Part shown: positions 1 through 5,782 of the stretch, piece by piece
How positions within the stretch are numbered: the stretch's first letter is position 1
Layout of the letters: every line of letters starts with the position of its first letter
Notes under the pieces: model-generated
Seen by the model: the letters and a program-made list of their open reading frames with translations, nothing else
What the model was told of the DNA's origin: nothing
Database searches by the model: none
Origin: Niastella sp.
GTDB lineage: Bacteria; Bacteroidota; Bacteroidia; Chitinophagales; Chitinophagaceae
Assembly: GCA_021154515.1 (NCBI GenBank)
Contig: JAJKIL010000256.1
Coordinates: forward strand, 1 to 8,372
Direction of reading: 5' to 3'
DNA: 8,372 nucleotides
Translations under genes and position numbers: made by a program

Positions 1-26
1 CCGTAATATGCATCTTGAGTCCTTCG

Positions 27-47
27 GAATTGTACATTAAACAATTC
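27..47. promoter_or_regulatory. Inverted repeat GAATTGT-N7-ACAATTC, possible operator
   Basis: Two perfect 7-bp arms (27-33 and 41-47) flank a 7-base spacer. The centre lies 110 bp upstream of the oxidoreductase ATG. The spacing and symmetry suit a dimeric DNA-binding protein. In RNA it would be only a weak AT-rich hairpin. On the minus strand the spacer contains the ATG of the possible divergent gene. No known operator is recognised; the regulatory role is inferred from symmetry and location only. Confidence 0.3.
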
Positions 48-107
48 TAACTATTTAGTAATTAATATATTCCTGTTATTTTTTAATGCTTAAATTGTCG
101 TGGCGTT

Positions 108-121
108 CCTTAATTTTAAGG
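108..121. promoter_or_regulatory. Inverted repeat CCTTAA-TT-TTAAGG upstream of the oxidoreductase
   Basis: Perfect 6-bp arms are separated by TT, ending 25 bases before the ATG at 147. No T-run follows, and the 2-base spacer is too short for a normal RNA hairpin loop, so a terminator is unlikely. The position, between likely promoter and start codon, would suit a repressor site. This is inference from symmetry only; 14-bp AT-rich palindromes also arise by chance. Confidence 0.28.
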
Positions 122-146
122 CCAACCAATTTAATAATTGCCGAAT

Positions 147-1502
147 ATGAAAAATTCTCGTCGCGGGTTTATCAAACAAACCACTATGGCTGGCGCTGGA
201 TTATTAGTTGCCAAAGCCGGATTTTCTGCTCAAAGTTATAGAAGGATCATAGGTGCCAATGACAGGGTACGGGTAGGGGTAGTTGGTTTTTCAGACCGGC
301 ACCGCAGCTCGCATATGCCTTGTTTTATGAATCATTACAAGGAACTGAATTTTGACGTTGTTGCGGTCTCAGATATCTGGAAGAAAAGAAGGGAAGAAGG
401 CGCTGCCCAATGGAAAGAAAAAATGGGCCATGATATAGTAGCCTGTCGCAATAATGAAGAATTATATAGTAAGAAACTGGTTGACGCCGTGTTCGTAAGC
501 ACAGCCGATTTTCAACATGCCCTGCATGCCATCGAAGCAGTAAAAGCCGGTTGCGATGTTTATTGTGAGAAACCATTTGCAGAAACGATGGAGGATAACC
601 GCGCGGCGTTAAAAGCCATCAAGGCCACCGACAGAATTGTACAGATCGGTTCACAACGCAGAAGCGGGTCCAATTATCATGCAGCCGAAGAATTTATTAA
701 ATCGGGCAAGTTTGGTCCCATTACCATGGTAGAACTTACCTGGAATGTAAACCAGCCCGGCCGCTGGCGTCGTCCTGCTTTATTGAAAGAATTAAAAGAA
801 GAAGATACTGATTGGAAACGCTTCCTCATGAACCGTCCGTTCGAAGCGTTCGACCCGCGCAAATATCTCGAGTATCGCCTGTTCTGGCCTTATTCCTCAG
901 GGTTGCCTGGTCAGTGGATGAGCCACCAGATAGACACCGTGCATTGGTTCAGCGGCATTCCGCACCCGCGCAGTGTAGTGGCCAATGGCGGCATTTACAT
1001 GTGGAAGGATGGCCGTAAGAACTGGGATACCATTACTGCTGTATTTGATTATGGTCCAATAAACGATCCATCAACCGGTTTCCAGGTAGTGTTTGGCAGC
1101 CGCATGCACAATGGCGATGAACGTCCGTCAGAAGTATATTTCTCCAATGGCGGCGAACTGAACCTCATCACCAATACTGTTTCACCCAAGGGCGGCTTAA
1201 CGAAGAAGTTTGCCGATGAGATGGGTATGCAGCCAAACCTGTTGCCTGAGACCAGCCTGTCGAATACCGAAGCAGTAGTGGCCAGCGCCAATACCGGTGG
1301 CGATAAACTAACCAGCAACCACGTACGCAACTGGATGGAGTGCATCCGCAGCCGTAAACAACCCAATGCGCCCGTTGAAGCAGGTTACAATCACTCCATT
1401 GCCACCATCATGACCAATGCAGCTGTTCACTCGGGTACAAAGGCTACGTTCGATGAAAAAACGCAGGAAGTAATGGTAAACGGCAAGCCATTTAAATATT
1501 AA
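147..1502 (+). CDS. Tat-exported Gfo/Idh/MocA family oxidoreductase
   Basis: Predicted 451-aa NAD(P)-dependent oxidoreductase acting outside the cytoplasm, probably on a sugar or cyclitol; the substrate is not readable. The N-terminus has a twin-arginine signal (S4-R5-R6-G7-F8-I9-K10, then a hydrophobic stretch ending near FSA), and Tat export fits a protein folded around its cofactor, as in Zymomonas glucose-fructose oxidoreductase. A Rossmann domain follows. Its first turn reads G44-V-V-G47-F-S-D, lacking the usual GxGxxG spacing. The family EKP motif is intact (E141-K142-P143), with K142 the expected catalytic lysine. S259-H260-Q-I-D263 followed by H266-W267 is the usual C-terminal-domain active-site histidine segment, and the C-terminal half resembles the bacterial Gfo_Idh_MocA_C2 type. 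The frame also opens at TTG 138, but ATG 147 is preferred because it puts the Arg pair at residues 5-6 in a normal Tat layout. No close Shine-Dalgarno is visible. The next gene starts 31 bp downstream, suggesting an operon. Confidence 0.93.
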   Translation: MKNSRRGFIKQTTMAGAGLLVAKAGFSAQSYRRIIGANDRVRVGVVGFSDRHRSSHMPCFMNHYKELNFDVVAVSDIWKKRREEGAAQWKEKMGHDIVACRNNEELYSKKLVDAVFVSTADFQHALHAIEAVKAGCDVYCEKPFAETMEDNRAALKAIKATDRIVQIGSQRRSGSNYHAAEEFIKSGKFGPITMVELTWNVNQPGRWRRPALLKELKEEDTDWKRFLMNRPFEAFDPRKYLEYRLFWPYSSGLPGQWMSHQIDTVHWFSGIPHPRSVVANGGIYMWKDGRKNWDTITAVFDYGPINDPSTGFQVVFGSRMHNGDERPSEVYFSNGGELNLITNTVSPKGGLTKKFADEMGMQPNLLPETSLSNTEAVVASANTGGDKLTSNHVRNWMECIRSRKQPNAPVEAGYNHSIATIMTNAAVHSGTKATFDEKTQEVMVNGKPFKY

Positions 1503-1533
1503 GTATTTTAGTAACAACCATTTTATTATCCGT

Positions 1534-2589
1534 ATGAAACAACTTTTCCTTTGGGCAATCGGCTCGTGTATGTTTTCGGTATCCTTTGCCCAGAAAAAAG
1601 AAATGGTAAAACTGGTAACTGAAAAAGACCAGACTACCATCAACGTGTTTATTGGTTCAAAACTGTTCACGCGCTTCATGTATCCCGATACAATTGCCAA
1701 GCCGGTATTGTATCCGATCTTTTCGGCCAATGGGGCCATGGTTACCCGCGGGTATCCTATTTTCACCATGCCCGGCGATCCTACGGATCATCCGCATCAC
1801 CTGGGTTTGTGGTTCAATTTTGAAAATGTGAACGGGCTCGATTTCTGGAACAACTCTTTCGCTATTCCAAAGGAAAAGAAGGCGCTGTACGGAAACATAA
1901 AAACAGATCGCATCATTAAAAAGGAAGATGGCAATAAAGGCATCCTGGCCTATCATGCCAACTGGACCGATTCAAAAAATAATGTATTGCTGGAAGAAAC
2001 CACGCAGTATGAGTTCAGCGGCAGCGGTAACCAACGCATCATTGACCGCATAACTACCCTGAAAGCTGATATGGATGTATTGTTTACCGATGCAAAAGAT
2101 GGTATGCTGGGATTGCGGGTAGCGCATGAATTACAGATCTCCAGTAAAAAAGACCAGGTATTCACCGATAATAAAGGCATTGCTACAGTGGTAAAAGCCA
2201 ATACCGACGCCATTGCCACCGGTAACTATATAACCAGTGCGGGCAAGGAAGGCGACAGCGCCTGGAGCACAAGGGCCGTGTGGTGCAAGCTGTTTGGCAA
2301 AATGAAGAACGATTCCATCAGTATTGCCATCATTGACCATCCCGGCAATATCAATTACCCCACTTTCTGGCATGCGCGGGGTTATGGCTTGTTTGCAGCC
2401 AATCCGCTCGGCGAAAAAGTATTCACCAATGGTAAGTCGGCCAAAAACCTGCAATTGAAAAAAGGGGAGACCGTGCGTTTTGTATATCGTATTGTATTTG
2501 ATGAAGGTGCAACCACCATTTCAAGCGCACAGTTGAACCAGCTGGCCGATGAATTTGCCAAAGCAAAGTTTAAAGACATAGATAAATAA
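1534..2589 (+). CDS. Secreted DUF6807 (PmoA-named) family protein
   Basis: A 351-aa exported protein of unknown biochemical function. Residues 1-19 form a Sec signal peptide with likely cleavage after FA, leaving an N-terminal Gln (FA|QKK), common in Bacteroidota. I assign it to DUF6807, earlier named methane oxygenase PmoA, from the histidine-rich D85-H86-P87-H88-H89 followed by GLWF (91-94) and GLDFW (101-105), and from the C-terminal H269-P270, W279-H280 and N290-P-L-G293 motifs. These conserved His/Asp positions could form a metal or sugar site (inference). Despite the old family name it has no transmembrane helices beyond the signal and is not a methane monooxygenase subunit. It lies 31 bp after the oxidoreductase on the same strand and is followed by an intrinsic terminator, so the two are probably co-transcribed and may act on one periplasmic substrate. 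The start is the ATG that gives a complete signal peptide; no Shine-Dalgarno is seen, which is normal for the phylum. Confidence 0.88.
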   Translation: MKQLFLWAIGSCMFSVSFAQKKEMVKLVTEKDQTTINVFIGSKLFTRFMYPDTIAKPVLYPIFSANGAMVTRGYPIFTMPGDPTDHPHHLGLWFNFENVNGLDFWNNSFAIPKEKKALYGNIKTDRIIKKEDGNKGILAYHANWTDSKNNVLLEETTQYEFSGSGNQRIIDRITTLKADMDVLFTDAKDGMLGLRVAHELQISSKKDQVFTDNKGIATVVKANTDAIATGNYITSAGKEGDSAWSTRAVWCKLFGKMKNDSISIAIIDHPGNINYPTFWHARGYGLFAANPLGEKVFTNGKSAKNLQLKKGETVRFVYRIVFDEGATTISSAQLNQLADEFAKAKFKDIDK

Positions 2590-2621
2590 GCAGGGTACCC
2601 TTGTTTAAGCAATAAGCGTTG

Positions 2622-2660
2622 AACGGACAAATCACTCAAGATGATTTGTCCGTTTTTTTT
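2622..2660 (+). terminator. Rho-independent terminator after the DUF6807 gene
   Basis: A perfect 13-bp stem (2622-2634 pairing with 2642-2654) encloses a 7-base loop (CTCAAGA) and runs directly into eight T residues at 2653-2660. It starts 33 bp after the DUF6807 stop codon. On the minus strand no T-run follows the stem, so it acts in one direction. It closes the two-gene unit and separates it from the histidine kinase, which must then have its own promoter. Confidence 0.93.
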
Positions 2661-2999
2661 ATTGGAACCGTTTTCGTAAACATTTATCATCAAACTGATT
2701 AGGGCTAAGAAATTAAGCTAAACCCGTTTCAGCAGCACAAAACCCTTAATCAGGCACAATTATTTCTGCCTACTTATTAAATAAAATTGTAAATTTATTT
2801 TATCCCCTTTTCAGGCGGATCTTCCTACTGCACTAATCAAATTAATCCTGTTTTTATCCGGTAATTCCAAAGGCAAATGAAAATGATGTGACCTGATCCT
2901 GAACAAGCAATTATGCCGGTACCTGATGATTTAATCAAATACATAAACTTTTAAACTGGCTTTACCGCAAAGGCGGAGGTTGGGTAAAACGGTGGTAAT
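2661..2999. other. Gene-free region upstream of the histidine kinase
   Basis: AT-rich spacer of 339 bases between the terminator and the kinase ATG. It should contain the kinase promoter, but no TTTG occurs on the plus strand, so no standard TAnnTTTG element can be named. Only very short frames are present, for example ATG 2913 to TAA 2954 (13 codons), with nothing to support translation. The end holds a small hairpin (2961-2988). No RNA gene, riboswitch or mobile-element signature was recognised. Confidence 0.5.
2961..2988 (+). promoter_or_regulatory. Possible leader hairpin exposing a GGAGG before the kinase start
   Basis: TTTACC (2961-2966) can pair with GGTAAA (2983-2988) around a 16-base loop containing GGAGG (2975-2979). 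The GGAGG is 20 bases before ATG 3000, too far for an ordinary Shine-Dalgarno. Pairing alternatives (CCGC with GCGG inside the same segment) would weaken this fold. It is the only purine-rich SD-like run near any start codon in the window. A role in translation control is speculative. Confidence 0.2.
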
Positions 3000-5567
3000 A
3001 TGCGTGTACATTCCAAGTCTAAACGGGATAAATTTCCTTCAGTTGGTAGTGCGGCTAATCCGGTTTTTAACTCCGTGTTCAATACACTCGATGTAGGAAT
3101 ACTGATTGTTGACAGTGAAGGTTTTTTTGTGGATATGAACGACTGCTATTGCCGCATGGTTGGGTATGAACGCAGGGAACTGACCGGTAAATATTTTCTG
3201 GAGATCGTGCCAGAGATCCAACGCAACTTCGCACTTTATACCTTTAATTCCGCCATGTCTTCACCCGTACCACGTCAAACGCTCACTGAATTTCCCATCC
3301 AACGAAAAGACGGTCACATCTTCGGGGTCAATTGCAAGCTGAGTATTCTTACCGAACCCGATGGCACCCGGTTTATGATGGTGGGCATAACGGATGTTAC
3401 CGAAACCAATAATATTAAACACCTGTTGGAAGAAACGGAACTGGCAACAGGCATTGGGGGCTGGCAGCTCGATGTGCAAACCAACCGGTTATCATGCACG
3501 GAAGGCATGTATAAATTATTGGGATTACAAAATTACAATACAATCTCCTGGGAAGATATCCTTTCCTTCGTTGGCAATGAGGCATACGTGCAGTTTAAAC
3601 AGGCGGTGGACATGGCTGTGGAAAAAGGCACGGCTTTTAATATAGAACTGGATTGTTCTAAATGCCCTTCGGGAAAATGGATGAGGGCCATTGGCCGGCC
3701 TAAACAGCTCTTCAATAAAACCATTCAGCTATTTGGCACTTTTCAGGATATAACGCAGGATAAGCAGCTTGAACACATGCTTTACCTTGATCAGTTGAAA
3801 TACAGGGCTGTTGCCAACAGCAGCCTGTATGCCTTTATTTTGGGTAAACCGGAAGGGACCATACAGGAAGCAAATAAGGCTGCCTGCCAAATGTTTGGTT
3901 ATACGGAAGAAGAATTCAGGAATTTGAAGCGTAAAGATCTGGTGGAAGAAACAGAAGAATTTCTCGCATTGCTGGAAGAACGGTCAAAAAATGGTTTTGT
4001 GCAGGGAGAACAGATAAGCATCAGAAAGAATGGCGAGCATTTTCCCTGTGAGTTCTCGTCGGTTTGTTTCAAAGATCTGAACGGGGAAGAAAAGATGATT
4101 AACATTCTGCGTGACATCTCTGTTAAAAAATTGGCGGAAGAAGAATTAAAAAAACTTTCTTCTATAGCCCGCGAAACACTGTGCCCCCTTATCATTTGCG
4201 ACGTAAATAGCAAGATCCAATGGATCAATGCGGCGTTTACCAGGGTAACAGAATATACGTTGAAAGAAGCCGTTGGCAGAAGGCCGGAAGATTTTTTATA
4301 TGGGGAAGAAACCGACCGGAAGGCCATTAAAAACCTGCTTGAAAATAAAAAAACCGGCCGCACCTTCGATACCGAAATATTGATCTATGCCAAATCGGGC
4401 CGCAAGGTGTGGATTGCCATACAACTACAACCGCAGTTTAATAAACAGGGCAAGCTTACCGGTTATTTTGCTATTGGCATTGATATCACCGAACGCCGGC
4501 ATTCGGAAGAAATAATTCTGCATAACCAGAAACTGCTGCAACAGGCAGAGCGCATTGCCTGCCTGGGCAGTTGGGAAACCAATCTCAAGACCGGTGTTTC
4601 CTCCTGGTCAGATGAAATGTACCGCATCTTTGGCTGGAATACGGATAATGCAGTGCCATTCCAGGGCCCGCAATTATCTACCCTTCACCCCGACGATATG
4701 GATTATGTGGTGAACAGTATAAAAGATACCATTGAGGGGAAGGGTGATTTTGATATAGAACACCGCGTGGTTCGTCCCGATGGCAGCACACGCATTATAC
4801 ATTCACAAGGACAGTTAATCAAAAATAATCTGGGTGAACCGGAAAAACTGATCGGTGTGGTGCATGATATCACCAACGTGAAGCAGGCCGAAGAACAACT
4901 GCATAACCACAAATTAAAGCTGGCAGAAGAAAGAGTGGAACACCAACGGCTGGTTGCCCGCGCAACCATCAATACACAGGAAAAAGAACGGTCGGATATA
5001 GGGAAGGAATTACATGATAATGTAAACCAGATCCTGGCTTCAGCCAAATTGTTCCTGTCGTCGCCATTCCTGGAGGGAGATGAGCGGGAAAAGTTTACCA
5101 ACAAAGCGGCAGAGCATATTCATATGGCCATAGAAGAGATCCGCAAGTTGTCAAAATCACTGGTATCACCCAGTGCAGCCGATCTGGGCATTATTGAGAC
5201 CATCAATGATATGATCGCTGATATCAGGTGGGCGCAGAAAATTGAGATAAATTTTAACTATGCCGGCATCGATGAATCGAGACTTGATAATGGTTTAAAG
5301 TTGACCATCTATCGAATTGTGCAGGAGCAAATGAATAATATATTAAAGCACGCCGAAGCCTCTCTAATAACCATCACCTTAAAAGAAAACAAGAAGAAAC
5401 TCATTCTTACCATATTCGATAATGGAAAGGGGTTCGATGCGCAAACCAGGCGCCGCGGCATTGGCCTGAACAACATCATTAACCGCGCCGATGTGTTTAA
5501 TGGAAATGTTGATATTCAATCAGCACCGGGGCAGGGGTGTATGGTAAGAGTAGTGTTTGATATGTAG
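3000..5567 (+). CDS. Cytoplasmic multi-PAS sensor histidine kinase, NarL-type (HisKA_3/HATPase_c)
   Basis: An 855-aa sensor kinase that should autophosphorylate and pass phosphate to a response regulator. Five PAS/PAC-like units can be read: about 20-135, 145-255 (PAS_3-like), 266-377, 385-500 and 512-628, most ending in the PAC D-I/V-T/S pattern (GITDVTE, TFQDITQ, ILRDISV, GIDITER, VHDITNV). A charged linker of about 628-660 is likely coiled coil. HisKA_3 follows, with the phosphoacceptor H672 in KELHDNVNQIL. HATPase_c at about 765-855 shows the N-box N780, G1 D807-N-G-K-G-F and G2 G820-I-G822. Catalytic residues therefore look intact. No signal peptide or membrane helix is seen, so the ligand is probably cytoplasmic or membrane-permeant. 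PAS1 has C49-x-C51 and PAS2 has C219-x-x-C222. The start is the first in-frame ATG after an in-frame stop at 2985-2987, and any later start would remove part of PAS1. No regulator gene is adjacent, so it is an orphan here; the partner is probably a NarL/LuxR-type regulator elsewhere (inference). Confidence 0.93.
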   Translation: MRVHSKSKRDKFPSVGSAANPVFNSVFNTLDVGILIVDSEGFFVDMNDCYCRMVGYERRELTGKYFLEIVPEIQRNFALYTFNSAMSSPVPRQTLTEFPIQRKDGHIFGVNCKLSILTEPDGTRFMMVGITDVTETNNIKHLLEETELATGIGGWQLDVQTNRLSCTEGMYKLLGLQNYNTISWEDILSFVGNEAYVQFKQAVDMAVEKGTAFNIELDCSKCPSGKWMRAIGRPKQLFNKTIQLFGTFQDITQDKQLEHMLYLDQLKYRAVANSSLYAFILGKPEGTIQEANKAACQMFGYTEEEFRNLKRKDLVEETEEFLALLEERSKNGFVQGEQISIRKNGEHFPCEFSSVCFKDLNGEEKMINILRDISVKKLAEEELKKLSSIARETLCPLIICDVNSKIQWINAAFTRVTEYTLKEAVGRRPEDFLYGEETDRKAIKNLLENKKTGRTFDTEILIYAKSGRKVWIAIQLQPQFNKQGKLTGYFAIGIDITERRHSEEIILHNQKLLQQAERIACLGSWETNLKTGVSSWSDEMYRIFGWNTDNAVPFQGPQLSTLHPDDMDYVVNSIKDTIEGKGDFDIEHRVVRPDGSTRIIHSQGQLIKNNLGEPEKLIGVVHDITNVKQAEEQLHNHKLKLAEERVEHQRLVARATINTQEKERSDIGKELHDNVNQILASAKLFLSSPFLEGDEREKFTNKAAEHIHMAIEEIRKLSKSLVSPSAADLGIIETINDMIADIRWAQKIEINFNYAGIDESRLDNGLKLTIYRIVQEQMNNILKHAEASLITITLKENKKKLILTIFDNGKGFDAQTRRRGIGLNNIINRADVFNGNVDIQSAPGQGCMVRVVFDM

Positions 5568-5605
5568 TTTTAAGTTAAGTTGAGCGTTGGTGGTGCTAAG
5601 TTTCA

Positions 5606-5685
5606 GTTCTTAAGTTATTAGATTCTGTAAGTTCTTGAGTTTGTTAGTTCTTTAGTTATTGGTTCGTAAGTTATTGGGTTCTTGG
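5606..5685. repeat. Degenerate 8-bp tandem repeat array, consensus GTTnTTrr
   Basis: About ten units run head to tail: GTTCTTAA (5606), GTTATTAG (5614), ATTCTGTAA (5622, 9 bp), GTTCTTGA (5631), GTTTGTTA (5639), GTTCTTTA (5647), GTTATTG (5655, 7 bp), GTTCGTAA (5662), GTTATTGG (5670) and GTTCTTGG (5678). Unit lengths of 7 and 9 show single-base slips. Related GTTAAGTT sequence begins just after the kinase stop, near 5573. The period is not a multiple of three and no convincing reading frame crosses it, so it is non-coding. It lies between convergent genes. Function unknown. Confidence 0.82.
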
Positions 5686-5688
5686 GTT

Positions 5689-5709
5689 GCCGACTACCGA
5701 TTCACGATC
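5689..5709. repeat. Short 7-bp tandem repeat between the two 8-bp arrays
   Basis: Three degenerate heptamers follow each other: GCCGACT (5689), ACCGATT (5696) and CACGATC (5703), with the core nmCGAyy. Taken alone this would be weak, but it sits exactly between two other arrays, so the whole spacer appears to be made of short-period repeats with differing units. Confidence 0.45.
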
Positions 5710-5717
5710 TGCTTCTT

Positions 5718-5782
5718 GTCAACTCCGTCAACTTGTCAACTTGTCAACTTGTTAACTGGTCAACTGGTTAACCGGTTAACTC
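5718..5782. repeat. 8-bp tandem repeat array, consensus GTyAACTk
   Basis: Eight units: GTCAACTCC (5718, 9 bp), GTCAACTT at 5727, 5735 and 5743 (three identical copies), GTTAACTG (5751), GTCAACTG (5759), GTTAACCG (5767) and GTTAACTC (5775). The array reaches into the antiporter stop codon, which occupies 5781-5783. The last two units form a perfect 14-bp palindrome, GTTAACCGGTTAAC (5767-5780). The identical central copies and more divergent later ones suggest expansion by replication slippage. No protein frame is maintained. A role as a 3' end signal for the convergent genes is possible but unproven. Confidence 0.92.

Larger units (their letters stand above)
1..146. other. Upstream non-coding region of the oxidoreductase operon
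   Basis: AT-rich DNA with no supportable gene. It carries two inverted repeats (27-47 and 108-121, listed separately). On the minus strand, ATGs ending at 35 and 11 are in the same frame, and the frame is open to the window edge (would read MYNSEGLKMHIT). A divergent gene could therefore start here, but 12 codons are too few to call. No perfect TAnnTTTG promoter element was found on the plus strand; the closest, TTAAATTG near 90-97, matches 6 of 8 positions and has no partner at proper spacing. Confidence 0.5.

Noticed and set aside
1..37. Divergent minus-strand gene start (MYNSEGLKMHIT)
   Set aside because: Only 12 codons are inside the window, so neither coding status nor product can be supported; noted under the upstream region.
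138..146. TTG start three codons upstream of the oxidoreductase ATG
   Set aside because: It adds only M-P-N before the ATG, and the Tat motif is placed normally from ATG 147.
2913..2954. 13-codon frame ahead of the kinase as a leader peptide
   Set aside because: No ribosome-binding signal, no attenuator structure and no codon bias; frames this short are expected by chance.
4153..4499. Fourth PAS domain as a LOV photosensor
   Set aside because: The segment GRRPEDFLYGEETD resembles the LOV helix GRNCRFLQ but lacks the flavin-binding cysteine, so blue-light photochemistry is not supported.
5568..5780. Mobile-element scar or attachment site
   Set aside because: No terminal inverted repeats, target duplication or integrase is present; the tandem structure explains the sequence.
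5606..5782. CRISPR array
   Set aside because: The units are 7-9 bp with no unique spacers and no cas genes nearby; these are simple tandem repeats.
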